Both the position numbers and the translations under genes were made by a program. A DNA stretch of 64,000 bases from Eutrigla gurnardus (taxonomy: Eukaryota > Chordata > Actinopteri > Perciformes > Triglidae): the NCBI GenBank assembly GCA_963514095.1, contig OY741266.1, positions 3,117,501 through 3,181,500 of the forward strand, read 5' to 3'. How positions within the stretch are numbered: the stretch's first letter is position 1; every line of letters begins with the position of its first letter. Below, one piece after another: positions 11,380-23,435 of this stretch. Below the pieces are notes generated by a model that was not told where the DNA came from, did not search any database, and worked only from the letters and a program-made list of their open reading frames with translations.

Positions 11380-11900
11380 GTTTTCAGGCAAGAAGACTGC
11401 GTCAATGTGGAGATGCCTGCAGGACATCTCCAGCTACAGGAGAGCATCCCCTACACTGTTGAGAACCATCAACTGGCTGAATAGACTGTATAAGAAATTG
11501 ACGTAATCATTGTGATGACACTCATTGGTTTATGGTCATCGCCATCTTGGATTTTGTCTGTCAGCATATTGGAATTCTTGCAACCAGTGATCACTGGAGA
11601 CAGCCTGCCCTCCATACAGGACTTATACATCTCCAACGTCCTGAAATGGGCAGGCAACATCAACACCCTGATGCAACCTGTTTCAGCTTGTCCTCTGGGA
11701 GGCGCTACAGAACACTATATGACAAAACAAACAGACACAATAACAGTTCTTCTGACAGGCATCACTGTGATGACTTTATAACACTGTTAGTAACCCCTCT
11801 AACACTAGAATACCACTGATGTCATTTTGTGGTTAAATGCATGCATTTGAGTCTTATTAGCTGTTATTTATTACTTTTGTTTACCTGGATTTATTTATTC
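11380..11900 (+). pseudogene. LINE ORF2 C-terminal remnant
   Basis: Broken plus-strand frames read SLPSIQDLYISNVLKWAG and then SSGRRYRTLYDKTNRHNNSS. In Rex/CR1/jockey-group reverse transcriptases, LPSIQDLY..R.....A followed by LPSGRRYRSL..K.NR is the end of ORF2, just before the conserved F-x-P-x-A-V-x-L-L-N tail. The two pieces are in different frames, so it is a decayed 5'-truncated copy. Confidence 0.65.
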
Positions 11901-12677
11901 TATTTTTTTTCATACATAATCACAATACAATAAAACACAACATAAACAATATGATATATGAGGTCTTGATGATGCCCCTGAAAATAATCAATAGATATTA
12001 ATGTTTCTAATTTTAAATATTTTTGTAAAGTATTCCAATATCAATGAATATAGCAGGGGCATGCGGTTTTCCCAAAGCTATCATAAACAATACAATAAAA
12101 ATAAGAAAATAAACAGAACAATAAAAGCAACAACTACGAGGAGCGTATCTGTTAACTACCAGATCTCAGACAGATAAGGGTACAAAGGTAAGAAGGAAGT
12201 TTATCTAGCCCTTATGCCCTGTTAAGGGACATTTGTGTAGTTTGGGGTACATTTATTGAGATCATTTTGGCTGTGATTGTTCCCTAGCTATAAAAAATTA
12301 GGTCAGGAAGTGTGTTTTTCAATTATTTTTTGAATTAATTATCCACATATCCACTGTATTTTGACGGTGTGAGATGTTTTTGTTCAAACTAAAGTGAAAA
12401 ATGACTTTGCCTGTAATTACCCATTTCCCCTGAGCAAACTTTTGTTTTGTAAAGTTTTGTAAAAACAAAGTCATTCACAAAATGTCCCCATTTTAGCCCC
12501 TATCCCACTGACCTTGTGTAATTCATGGCTGTAAAAAATGCTATTTTGTAAACTCATAGAAAGCCATAAAACCAGTATTTTAGTTTCCTTGACCATGGCA
12601 GGATGACATCTGGATTTTCATCATGGTATGTATTCATTTTGAAGGTAAGGCCTTAAATTGTTTGCCCGGTTTGGCAG
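11901..12677. other. AT-rich intergenic DNA
   Basis: Poly-T and A-rich tracts but no open frame of interest. It separates the LINE tail from the Harbinger left end. Confidence 0.4.
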
Positions 12678-12920
12678 ACAAGGCTTAAGCCTAGTCCCAG
12701 ACTAAAATGCTGTTTGAGCTGGTTTAACTTTAAATCACTTGCACAGATTAATCTTAAAATAGTCATAGATTTAGTCTGTTCTGGATTAAATAAAACCAAT
12801 TGCAAGAGGGTAGATTAGAGCTACTCTAGGACTAAATTGAAGTTTATATTAATCCTGCAAAGAGGCAGGTTTAACTTCAGATTAGTACTTTGTGAAAGGG
12901 AGCACAAATGGTTTGGGAGC

Positions 12921-13068
12921 ATGGAGTATTTAGAATATCTAAATGAAGACCAATATTCGCTACAGAGGCCAGCCAGACAAATACTTGTAGATAGGAGTAA
13001 TCCATTGTATCAGTTTGATGAAATAACTTTCCGTATGTACAAAGAAGATGTACTGGAGATTAGGGTTT
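12921..13068 (+). pseudogene. Harbinger transposase N-terminal exon
   Basis: It reads MEYLEYLNEDQYSLQRPARQ and then NPLYQFDEITFRMYKEDVLE. The F-(D/S)-E-x-x-F-x-x-x-(Y/F)-x-x-x-K-x-x-V-L pattern is the usual start of HARBI1-like transposases, ahead of the HTH segment. The frame stops abruptly at the boundary with the inserted hAT sequence. Confidence 0.65.
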
Positions 13069-13441
13069 AATATTTTTCCCGAAAATGACATGACTCAGAT
13101 CCTGGGATAAAACAACCCATTTCCAGGGAATCCCGGGAAATGCCGGGAAATAAAACATTTTCAGGTCGGACTTGTGAGTGTCTCTGAGCGACATGCTGCA
13201 GCTCTAATTCTGAAATGCCAGGTGGATTGTCCGTGACTTGTCTTCTGAAAGCTAGGCAACCCTTATACAAAACTAATAGTTTACAGAACTCCATTATAAA
13301 AACGAAACACGTCAAAGTAAACCATGGAATGATTCCTTCCTAAACCATTATCTTAAACTAAATCTGTTACGTGGCTGATTTGTAAGCGGCTGCAAATGGC
13401 AGTAATCACTCGAAGTCAACCAAATATTTCTTTATTGTGCA

Positions 13442-13800
13442 GGGCAGTGATATTTCTCCTCTAAACACATACATGTTCAATAAATTTAAAGAAAATGACC
13501 CACAGAAATAATAATAATAAAACGATAGCCTGATTTGAAATAATATAGGGCCTAATACAAAAAAGCTTAGGCTAAACACTCTCCCGCAATATCAGCATTG
13601 AACTCGTGAGCTGAGGGCAGGCATATTTTTCTTTTAAACACATAGCCTACATGTTCAATAAATTAAAGAAAATTACACAAAAATGTAGAACGCTACTACA
13701 TTTTTGTAAGCTACTATGCCCAGGCATATAGAAAACGATAGCCTGAATTTAAATAATAAACACTCGCAATATCGCATTGCAATGAACTAGTGAGTGACAA
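13442..13800. repeat. two-copy tandem duplication of about 175 bp
   Basis: Both copies contain TAAACACATA, CATGTTCAATAAATT, AAAGAAAAT, ACGATAGCCTGA and CTCGCAATATC in the same order (copy 1 about 13442-13615, copy 2 about 13616-13800), with small indels. It lies downstream of the hAT transposase stop, in its 3' untranslated part. Confidence 0.7.
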
Positions 13801-13814
13801 GGCTCAATATTTCT

Positions 13815-15770
13815 TCAAGTTTCCAATTCATTTCTCACCCTGTGCTTCTTTTCTTTTTTTTTCTTCTGGAAATGTGCTTTCAAGAAACAGAGGGCGTCGA
13901 TGGATTCTGCGCTTAGGCGGTTTCGAATCTTCCTCACAAATTGGCCGCAGATGGAAAACGCTCTCTCCGCCTCCACGGATGTAGCCTGGACAGTACTTAA
14001 AGCACCAAACAGCTGTTGCAGGTGGGGTGGTCTCCTGTTGGTGGCTTCGAAGAGGGAAAACTCTTTGGTCAGGATTTTCATGAAGTCACCGTCTTTCATT
14101 TCCTCTGACGCTGGCGTAGTGGTCATAGAAATGGCCTGCTGCAGATCTAATGCTAGGTTCTCTTCATTCAGGCTCGGGACTTCCCCTTGCGCACTCGATG
14201 TAGGCCTAGGCCTGCCATCTACTGCCTCTGAAGAAGACGCACCGTCGCTATCTTGCGCTCTCTCCTCCTCCTGGCAGTGGCTGGCAAAAAGACGCTCGGC
14301 AAGTCCCTTAGCGGTCCTCACCAGCATCTGTCTTGATGGCATACCGAAAATCTCAGTGGGCTTTGCTGCTGATGCGACTAGAGTACCAGGATCCAGAAGG
14401 TACCTGCCAAAAAATATATAGTTATTAAAATGAGCATATTGACATTCCCCAATTACAATTAAATTAATAATAATCGAATTAGGCCCACCTGTACAACAAC
14501 ACCAGGTTCTTCTGTCTCTGTTCCGTGAACCTGCTCTCAATTGTGTCTCTCATCTCAAGGCTCAGCGGAGTCTCCTGCTTACTCAGCTGATCCATCATGA
14601 AGAGAAAAATCCTGTCTGCTTTGATGAGAGTAGTGTCTCGCTTGCAAAGAGATTCGACTCCCATCTTAACTGGTTTCAATCAGGAGCTCAATTGTTTTAG
14701 AAGGGCGAGTTCCTCGTTGCTTATTATTAGTGCAGGGTTGATGTCAAAGAGGGTCTTGGATCGCTATATTGTACTACATAGACCCGTGACCAACATATCA
14801 GCCAGGCTGTTCCAATGGGTGCGGCAATCCAAAATGAGCACCAACTCTTTCCCCTGGTCTTGTTTGATACACACCCTCAGCTTGTCATTACTGACAGGTG
14901 ACTTGTGGAAATACCTGGCAATTTTCCAGACTCGTTCCATGCTCCTGTGCATGTCTTCTCTCACCTTGACTGACCGATAACATCCTCATCACACTCGGCA
15001 GACTCAAATCAAATCAAACTTTATTTATATGGCACTTTTCATACTTTTTACAGTAGCACAAAGTGCCTCACAGAAAATAAAAGCGAACAAAACAAAAACA
15101 AAACAAGATATGAACAACAAAGAACACCATGAAACCCAAACCTCCCACCCCCACAAATATACACAAAGAGATACACAGAGACATACACACTCACGCACAC
15201 ACATAGCCATATGCACAGACATACACACCCACACACACCCACACACATACACTAGCTGTTGCTGAGGAGACATGGCTGGGCACCGAGATCTGAGGTGAGG
15301 AAGAAGCTACCTTCGTCGTCAGACTCGAGGTCACTATCCTCCTCTTCCTCGCTCGTCTCAATCACTCTGTCAGGGGTGTCACGGCGGTAGAGCACATCTG
15401 TGACAGCCAGGTGAACTGCATGCGCATAGCACAGCTGTAGTTCGGGCAGCACCAGTCTCCCAAATTTCACCATCACTGATGCTCCGTCGGTAGTGCAGCA
15501 CACAATGTGTTCATCCATATCAAGTTTGAATCGTTTGAGCTGGTCGTCAACCAACACTTTTGACTTTTTCGGATGGCGTTGATCCATGAATCTTCACGAT
15601 GCCTAGATTCCAATATGTTTTTGCACCATGCACGTTTATGCTCATAAATCTTTTGTGTTGTGAAGAAGTGTATTCGTCGATGGTCAAGGAGACGCGCACC
15701 ACTTGCTTCACCATGTCTTGGAATATATCTGCAATTTTTTTTTTTTGTTCGTTAGCAAACCCTCTAACCT
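13815..15770 (-). pseudogene. hAT transposase inserted in the Harbinger element
   Basis: Minus-strand pieces in N to C order: VRGFANEQKKKIADIF with MVKQVVRVSLTIDEYTSSQ (about 15590-15770), TTDGASVMVKFGRL with LCYAHAVHLAVTDVLY (15252-15587), a DCRTHWNSLADML block (14764-14964), and a long C-terminal frame (13815-14400 coding) with LFEATNRRPPHLQQLFGALS and SVEAERAFSICGQFVRKIRN. The D-x-Y-T-S, T-T-D-G-A-x-x-M, R-T-H-W-N-S and A-E-R-A-F-S blocks are the hAT RNase H core and dimerisation region. The frame changes several times, and a LINE tail with CA-rich DNA is inserted at about 14997-15258. No BED finger was found, so the 5' part is missing. Confidence 0.82.
14997..15258 (-). repeat. LINE 3' tail plus CA-rich microsatellite
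   Basis: On the minus strand it ends TATAAATAAAGTTTGATTTGATTTGA, with the AAGTGC block, the same tail architecture as the L2-like LINE at 46.3 kb but with an ATTTG-type terminal repeat. The other side is a CA/CACA-rich stretch at about 15160-15255. It splits the hAT transposase. Confidence 0.7.
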
Positions 15771-16736
15771 GCTTGGATATTTTCCCGGGAGTAATTGGCT
15801 GTATAGATGGATGTCATGTTGAGATCAAGTCTCCATCAACTCCTGATGCTGAGGAGTACAGGAACCGTAAGAACTGGTCATCAATGTTCAATGATCCGGC
15901 TGTATGTTATGTACTGAGTTTGATCTGAGCCCAAAAGCACAACTCAAACCACGAGGGTGAAGGTGTTGTGGTGCGGCGCGGCAAGGCGTGGTGAGGTCCG
16001 TCTTCTGGTGTGTACTCTTTTTGCAGGGAAACAGGAGATGAGACAGCATGCAGGCAGAATCCACAGGCAAGCGAGACAGTTGCAAACAACAAGCTACCAC
16101 GTCGGCACGGCAATCTGGGGCAGAGCAGGAGAGGCACAGAGGCATTAGCTACAAAAGCTACTCATGAAAAAAACAGCGACAGGATATCTACTACAGAGAG
16201 CCAGGATGAGTACAACCATGGAGACTAACGAAACAACCTGGCAGCAAGCAGGAGGGAATCCAATTCATGCACTCCCAATTTCGAGATTTCAAACATTGTT
16301 GCCCATTGGAAAGGAGCAACACATGATTCAAGGATTTTCACAACTCTTGTGTGCTCAGTTTGAGAGAGGGCAACATAGTGGACTACTACTTTGTGACAGT
16401 GGATATGCTCAGAGTTCCTATTTATTCACACCTTGGCCACATCCCACAACAACTGAGCAGATACAACAGAGCTCATATTCGCACTAGAGGGATGGCCGAG
16501 TGTATGTTTGGAGTGTGGAAGAATCGATTCCAGTCTTTACACTTTGTTTTGAGCCAAGAAGATGCTGCAAGGTGATCATTGCTACAGCTGTGCTGCACAA
16601 CTACCTGAAGCAGCATCATTGTCCTGACCCTCCAATGGAAGACCAGAATGATCCAGATGTGCCAATGCCCGTGCCAGGAAATAACCAAGGAGGACTTGCG
16701 CTCAGAGCTGAATTCACATTGCAGCACCTCAGTTAG
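15771..16736 (+). pseudogene. Harbinger transposase DDE core and C terminus, split
   Basis: It reads PGVIGCIDGCHVEIKSPS with RNRKNWSSM (15788-15880), then foreign sequence, then NIVAHWKGATHDSRIF (16293-16340), LLLCDSGYAQSSYLFTPWP in another frame, AECMFGVWKNRFQSLHF (about 16497-16550) and VIIATAVLHNYL (near 16580). The IDG-H, DSGY and AE..FG..K.RF motifs are the catalytic D-D-E landmarks of HARBI1-like transposases. At least two frameshifts and the 350-bp insertion make it non-functional. Confidence 0.8.
15915..16265 (-). repeat. LTR-type fragment, same family as 57.7-58.0 kb
   Basis: Read on the minus strand it aligns in order with 57.72-58.03 kb on the plus strand. Shared phrases are GGATTCCCTCCT, GGTTGTACTCAT, TGTAGCTAATGCCTCTGTGCC, TCTCCTGCTCT and GCCGTGCCGACGTGGT. 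It interrupts the Harbinger DDE core between the first and second catalytic blocks. I infer an LTR because the other copy begins TGTCATGATCCC and carries ATTAAA near its end. Confidence 0.55.
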
Positions 16737-17175
16737 AAAAAAGATGCATTTAACCATGGAATGTATCGATTATGGCTTGTTTTTGCCTTAATAGTGTATA
16801 TAAATAGTGTGCTGAAAAATTAAATGCAAAACTTAACCAAGGCTGTTCTAAAATGTAGGTTGTGGTGACTACAATACTCACTCTTGTCAAATGACAATAT
16901 ATTTCATTAGATTCTCTAATGCATCTTTCTTTGAACAGCTCTCTCTTCTAATTTCATATCCAAGTCGACCTTTTCATGCATGGACATCCTTTTTGGTCTC
17001 TGCTGGAAGGTGGTGGCAGCATCTTTTCGCTGGGATGCCATACCAGATGTGGAGGGTGCACAGTCGCTGTGCACTGGCTCTTCCACCAGGGTTAGAATGA
17101 TTTCCTCAAGCCACTTAAATGACCTAGCTTTACTAGTCTGACTTAGGCCTACTCCTGGCTTGATATAAGCCTTGT

Positions 17176-17879
17176 ATGTGACACCAAGCCTTTATGTTTT
17201 TAGTCATATCTAGTTGATTTATGCATTTCATATGGGTTTCCACTGAGGAACAAACATCGACATTTCAAAGAGGCTGCTACCAACATCGGCAGTCACCTGG
17301 AATACTGTGAGGGGCGTCAGCAGCATTTGATATGTGGGGGGGGATGAAACGAAAATGACAATTAAATAGGCCTAGCACTGTTATACTGACATTTTTAAAA
17401 TGCCTTTGCAATAGTAGTTATACACTGTGCAAAAGCCTGTCTTAATTCTGTAGTCAGTTACACTCATGATAGCCTACTTAATCTGAGAGTGCATTGTTAA
17501 GTTGCACAAGGCTTTTTTTCCAGCTACATAAATACCCATTTCATTCTCCACCACCTTTTTTTTGTTTCAACATTTTTCATTTTCTCTGTGTAATTTCAGA
17601 GGGAAGTAATTGACCTGGCCGAGGGTCAGGCTTAGCCAATCAGATTGAACAAAAAGTTGAGCAGTCTGACTGCCGGGCCAGAGCTCCGGCGTTAAGTGTT
17701 GCAGCAGAGGGCCGTACCGTCACCTGCTTTAATACGTCCATGATTTGAAATAAAAATATGACCTATGGCCAGTCCGCCCGTGTTGCTGGCGTCAAACTTC
17801 CTTTGGTGGTCGTCCGTGTTACAGTTGTGTGTGTGTGTGTGTGTGTAGGAAAGCAGGAAAACACAGAGTTGCTGTGGGT
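17176..17879. other. non-coding flank with TG microsatellite
   Basis: A (TG)n run lies at about 17826-17848. No gene is seen; this DNA flanks the Harbinger right end and the next hAT element. Confidence 0.5.
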
Positions 17880-17887
17880 ATTCTCTT

Positions 17888-20800
17888 TAGGGGTGGGAAT
17901 TGATCAATTTTTATCAATATCAATGCCATTGTCGATTCTGCCTATCGATCCAATTCCTTATCAATTCTCTTACCGATTCCTGAGTAGTTCATTGAGTGGC
18001 ATAAAAAGGAGTTCTACAGTCTTGTGCACCAAAAGTAACCATTTTATTCACAACATAATAACAACTACAACACCACCATGACAGGCATGAACTGCCTCCA
18101 TGTTTTGTTTTTTTTACTGAGCATCAACAATTCTTATGCAAGAATATAAGATTCTTGAGCGCTCCGCACTAATGGTATCTCCTGCTGTGGAGAATACCCT
18201 TTCTGAGGGAGTTGAAGAAGCCTGAGCGCACAAATACTTTTGTGCTACATCAAACAGAAGTGGCAAAGTGTCCCTCTTCTGCCACCACCACAGAACAGGG
18301 TCAGATGAGATGGGAATAGCAGGAAGGCCTCTGTACATTTGTATTTCCAAGTCTACACGCTGACCAACGTTCTGGGTCTCTTGGGTTGCTACTTGCTGCA
18401 TGTCTTGCTCCTCCTCTCCAAACAGCTCCTCTAGGGCCTTGGGGTGCTTTACAGGTACAGTCTGAAATTAAAAGGACCATAAACTTATGTTTTGGGTGCG
18501 TGGTCTGAATGGATTATTATGAATAAACCATATGGTCATTATAATGAACTGTGCTTACATGGCCTTCCTCATCGTCTTCTTCTTCCTCCACTTCCTCATA
18601 CTGCCTCTGGCTCCAGGTGTATTCTGGCACTGGTACCTTAAGTATAAACAAACTGTGTGAGTCACATGCATGGAACCAGAGTATATAGGTATCACAATGG
18701 AATTGTACCACAGACCTTTTCTGCTCCTGTGAGCGTCTCTACAACTGCTGTGGTCTTCAGCCTGTCCCAGATGGCATCATCGTCCATTTTCAGCTTGAAC
18801 CTTGGGTCCATCACTGTCACCTCCTGCAGGAAGGTCTGGATCTCTTCATCCTTAATTTCAGAAAGGAAGAAACGTTCATGTTCAAAAACCTGGGAACACT
18901 TTAGCTATTGAAATACTGAAATCAGCCGTTCATGAACTGCAAATTAATATCAGTCATGGCACCTGGTAACGAGTGGAGAGATCAGTCCATATCTTCTCTT
19001 TTATATTCCTTGCGAATGCAGAGTCCCTTGCCTCCATGGAATAGTGGTGCTCCAACCTCTTTAAGATGGGTAGAATTTGACCACAGGTTGGGCTTTTCTC
19101 ACTCGAGACACATAGTGTTGATGTGTAAAGCACGCGCATCAGCTGGACAAACTCCTCTGCCTTCTTGACATTGTCGGACAGCAATTTCTCCATCAGTCTA
19201 AAACAGAAAATAATTAGCAATAAACACACAAGTCCTCTTGCAGTCTTATAATCCACAGTTTTAAAATAAGGCCTATTTTAATAGTTACAGAATCTATCCC
19301 TTACTTTTCCTTGTCAAACTGCCTCTTTATCCTTGGGTCCATCACTGCAGCCTGAATGGCAGGGAACAGCTCAGTGAATCTCTCAATCATCAGATAGAGA
19401 GAATTCCACCGTGTTTTCACATCAATAATCAGTGAGTGCTGGGGCAAGTCTGAAAAAGAAATTCAGATGCACATCTGTATAAGCATATCACACATAACAA
19501 TGAACATATAATCATAAACCATCATTACTAAGTTTGTTGCATATCACTATATGTTATGCATAGATACTTACTCAGGAGTTGCTGCTTTTCTTTGAGGACA
19601 GTTTTGGCCATGGTAGACTTCCTCATCCACTTCACTACGGCACGTGCTCTTGCTGCCCAATTGGTGACAGCGTTGCATTGGTGGATCTTCTGGGCTGCAA
19701 GGTTTAATGTGTGTGCAAAGCAGCCGATCTTGACAAGCTGCAGCTTCTTCATTGCCACGTTCATATTTCCTGCATTATCCACCGTCGCTGCCACAACCTT
19801 ATCACTAATGCCGTATTCCTGAAGTATTTCTTTAATCTCCTCAGCCACAACAGCACCTGTCTGGGCTTCATACACTGCCTTGGTTCTTAGGACTTTACCT
19901 AAGATCTTTCCCTGCTTTGCATAATGTACAGTTACCGTTATATAATGGTCTTGGGCAAGGCTTGTCCATCCATCTGCTGTAATGGCTGCTTTTTTCACAT
20001 CTCTGAATTCTGAGATGAAGTTTTCTCTTTCCACCTGGTACCAGGCTGGGATCAGTTGGTTCGTAAGCGCTTCCCTTGATGGGGGCTTATATCTTGGATT
20101 TAACACCCTTGTCATCTCCCTAAAATCATTCGTTAATGAAATACTACAGTGGTTAGGACAGAATCAACATGTAATTTAACATATCATTCTGATGATGTAT
20201 TAGCCACCAGAAAAACAAATACTGTGAAGTTAATCTTAAAAGTTCACTGTATAAACGCTGTATGGGCTAAAATGGGCTGTAATAGACCTACATACTAGCT
20301 GTTGGTTTCATTGACCACCTACCGAAAATGGGGTTGCTCTACAGTGGAGAAAGGATGTAAGCCTTTCACAATGAACTTGGTCACTGCCTGGTGACATTCG
20401 TGCATCTTCTCCTCATTCCACCTGGCTCATGGACCCTGAGCAGCTAGCGTGAAAGGGGTAACTTGAGCCGATGTCGAGGGGCCAGCTGCCTGAGAGCTCA
20501 TCTAAAATGCATGACATTTGTATAGGTCGGTATCATTTATAAAAGCTACACTACTACTATAAAAACTGCAGTTGCAAGGCGACAGTGTGCTGCTAATGCA
20601 GGATATTTAATGTGAACGTTACCGTCATCAACGGAGGACATTGTGGAGCCTGTTTGAGTCGTACGCAGGCTTTTGAACACATGGCATTCTTGGGTCTTAA
20701 TTCCATGCTGGGTAGCCAAATGTTTTAGCATGTTGCTGGTGTTTGCACCCTTACACGAAATTACAGCATTGCACTGATTACACACAGCAGCATTTATATC

Positions 20801-21058
20801 GCGTTTGGTGAAGTGTAGCCAGACTTTGGATCGCTTCCTCCTCTCCATGATGCTGCCTCGTTGTTCGGTTGTCGGCGCGCGCAGGGTCGTCGCAGAGAGA
20901 GTGACGCAATATACCGCGACGCAAAATTTCGAGTAAACCGGAAAACGTGGTGCGGAATCGTTAAGAAGAATCGATAACGTTGGAGGCGTAGGATTCCGAT
21001 TGAATTGGTTAGTTGGAGCCGGTTCTGAGTAGGAACCGGTTCTCGATTCCCACCCCTA
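17888..21058 (-). mobile_element. full-length hAT transposon with perfect 8-bp TSD
   Basis: Both ends read TAGGGGTGGGAAT inward (left at 17888, right ending at 21058). They are flanked by identical ATTCTCTT octamers at 17880-17887 and 21059-21066. Octamer duplications and short TIRs are diagnostic of the hAT superfamily. The 3171-bp body holds one multi-exon transposase on the minus strand with the BED finger, RNase H core and dimerisation domain all in order. Perfect TSDs and only one visible nonsense codon suggest a fairly recent insertion. Confidence 0.93.
18114..20848 (-). CDS. hAT transposase, eight exons, one nonsense codon
   Basis: Exons (minus): 20623-20848 with the BED finger (VWLHFTKRDINAAVCNQCNA, HLATQHG); 20323-20501; 19572-20119 with ITADGWTSLAQDHY, ATVDNAGNMNVAM and GCFAHTLNLAAQKI; 19305-19449 (DVKTRWNSLYLMIERF); 18963-19197; about 18715-18851 (VTVMDPRFKLKM); about 18560-18640 (acidic, EEVEEEEDDEE); and 18114 to about 18465, ending with the dimerisation block LCAQASSTPSERVFSTAGDT. 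All borders examined fit GT..AG. The enzyme would excise and insert this element in the nucleus. A TGA at 20427-20429 in exon 2 breaks the frame unless splicing avoids it; otherwise the frame is open. The ATG at 20846-20848 begins MERRKRSKVW, directly before the BED finger. Confidence 0.88.
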
Positions 21059-21066
21059 ATTCTCTT

Positions 21067-22985
21067 ACTGATAAAGTGGAACGGATTTGATCGTGAAGAA
21101 ATGAAAAGAGCAAATGGACAAATTAGACCTGACACTAATATATTTTTTAATTGTGTGTAACTTTTTTTTAAAGGTGGGTGGGGTGGGGGGGTCCTGACAT
21201 TGCCCACACCGAATGCCCAATGTCATAAGATAATAGAGCAAAATAGAGAGTCGGGGAGTCTCTCCGACAGAATTTCCAATATTCAGATTTTGTATGCTTG
21301 AAATACAATATTTTGCTGAAGGTTTAAACAATGGTTCCCAGCATTGTTGGCTTGTGAGACGTAAGAAGAAAGTAATAATGGAAATGAAGTGGAACGAATG
21401 TGTGGTTGATGGCAGAGCAGAAACCCATTGTGATTAGCAAAGCTTGTTGATGAGGTCGAGCGAAGCCCTTGTGTAAGGCACAGACAGACAGCAGATACAA
21501 CATGAGCATGTTTATACCTGGATCTGACTTGGGCAAATAAGCATGAGGCCATTGGAGCTAAATATATTTTAATAACTTTTTAGGAAAAACCTAAAAACAA
21601 TAGTATAATATATTTCCAGGAAAATGGGCTGGTGACATATAATAAAGAGGCTTGGTTCCACAAAAGCTTGTAAATATTGGTAGAATATTTGTGAACATAG
21701 GAAAACAGGTGGGAGCCTGTAAAACAGGTTACTGTTACTTTTGTCACAAGGTAACAACTTGATTGAATCATTAAGTGTCAATAATATTGAAATTGAATAT
21801 TACCATGTTGGCATGTATTGCATATGCATTTTATTTTAACCAAATGTCCCAAACTTTGCCTTGAAACATCACTGACAGACAGTGCAGTTTAGTTGTATGG
21901 GAACAGAATTATGTGGGAGAGAGAGTTGGTTGGAGACCTATGGTGGCCTTCAGGTAACAAAACAATGAAGGCTCACTCTAGAGCCAGTGTTTGCCTTATC
22001 CCTTCTAGAGCCCCCAGTTCTGAAAATTGAAAGCTGAAGTGCCTTAGCCTGTTAAGCCCTAGCCAAAAAACGTACCCAAAGTAAATGAAGAATTTCTCCA
22101 CAATAACAAGGTTCATATGCATGTCCTTGGTGTCTGAGGAGAGTTAAGACCTCAGATAATGTATTCCCAGTGTCAAAAATATTGTGTCTGTTACTATGCC
22201 TGAGTAAATTGGAATATATCAAAGGAGAAATGTGAAATTTCTATCCTTGCCTATTGTTTTTTCCTATTTGACAGAGGAAAACACCATGCTCACAATGATT
22301 CCAGGCACAAATATGCCATTGATCCCCTGTTATGTCTGGCTCACGGATCATAACAAAGGTAGAAGCACACACACAGGTTCAAAAGAAGAAAGCATTTTAT
22401 TTACAATAATAAACTGAACGAGTAACAAACTTAGTAAAATGTAAATATTTAAATGTTATTAATATATATATAACAATCCAAATGATTGACTGTAACTGAA
22501 CAAACAACATGATGCCAGGAGGAGAGGGAACCACACACTGGCAGGGTGGAGCGGGTTAAATAGGGAGTTGAGGGCACTGGCCAGCTGCCCCAAATCAACG
22601 ATCAACACCTGAGGGCTACTGCTCAAAAGCAGAATTCAGATATCCAGGATAAATAACTAAACTGGGTCCAACATATCCCAGGGAAAGCAGTCTGGCTTAA
22701 TCGGTTGCACAAAGACCAAACCAGGATGAACAGCAGCGACTAAGTAAAGCCAGGTTCAAGTAATCCTGGAGAGTGCACACACATGACTTCCTCAACTAGA
22801 CCCCTAGATCATCACTGATTCATTGATGCAGATCCCAGAATCACCATGACGATGATGACGACGTGTGGGCGTACTTTTGACAAACTGAGCACAAGCTTTT
22901 TTATTTTTCGGCTAGAGCGCCTTTCAAGCCTTTTATTAGTTTATACAGACAGTGTGGAAACAGGGAGAGACAGGGAGAAGACATT
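21067..22985. other. intergenic DNA, no gene recognised
   Basis: Several short open frames lack any recognisable motif. Around 22640-22800, phrases such as TATCCAGGATAAAT and AGCCAGGTTCAAGTAATCCTGGA look like a Harbinger-type MITE, without matched ends. Confidence 0.35.
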
Positions 22986-23183
22986 GCGGGAAACTGATCC
23001 CGGGATCGCCGCGTCAAGGACATTGAGCCTCTGTACATGGAAAGGAGGGCTTGAAAGTTCTGGGGGTGTTTTTGGGGACTGACGGCTTTCAAGCGAGGAA
23101 CTGGGAGGGAGTGAAGGAAAAGGTGTCGACTGGTTAACTAAGTGGAAATGGTTGCTACCCAAGCTGCCCTATAGAGGAAGGGT
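22986..23183 (+). pseudogene. Tx1-like LINE ORF2, piece 1
   Basis: It reads EGLKVLGVFLGTDGFQARNW with GVKEKVST, then, after a one-base shift, WLTKWKWLLPKLPYRGR. In Tx1/L1-group ORF2 proteins G-L-K-x-L-G-V-x-L-G, N-W-x-x-x-x-x-K and W-K-W-L-x-P-x-x-S-Y-R-G-R occur just after the reverse transcriptase core. The protein resumes, without missing residues, at 26796. Confidence 0.7.
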
Positions 23184-23435
23184 GCAGTCGAATAGTCAAA
23201 AAATGATGTCCTAACTCCTATTCCTAACTCCTATTCCTTGCCCTCTGGTGAAAACATCACAGGGCTGAGGAAAGGCGATAGGAGAACTCAAAAGGATTTA
23301 GGAAAAGACGACAGCGGTGCTCAGAGAATCCGACCGGACTTTCACTAAGCTACGTCATTATAATGCTGCTGATGATTGACAGCTGATGATCGACACCGGC
23401 GATTGACGTGCGTCTGCGCTGGAGAAACTACTGTA

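Larger units (their letters stand above)
12678..17175 (+). mobile_element. PIF/Harbinger transposon, interrupted twice
   Basis: The left end (ACAAGGCTTAAGCCTAG...CAGACTA) is mirrored by the right end (reverse complement ACAAGGCTTATATCAAGCC...CAGACTA near 17130-17175), giving imperfect inverted ends. The transposase is recognisable in plus orientation at both sides: an N-terminal exon at 12921 and the DDE core at about 15770-16736. Between them sits a foreign hAT transposase on the opposite strand (about 13070-15770). A second foreign block (about 15915-16265, minus) splits the DDE core. I could not fix the 3-bp target duplication. The element is inactive. Confidence 0.7.

Noticed and set aside
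13900..14421. 173-codon plus-strand frame
   Set aside because: It is the antisense of the hAT transposase C-terminal exon, which carries the recognisable SVEAERAFS block on the minus strand.
15029..15265. Frames rich in His/Thr or Cys/Val
   Set aside because: Product of the CA-rich microsatellite next to the LINE tail.
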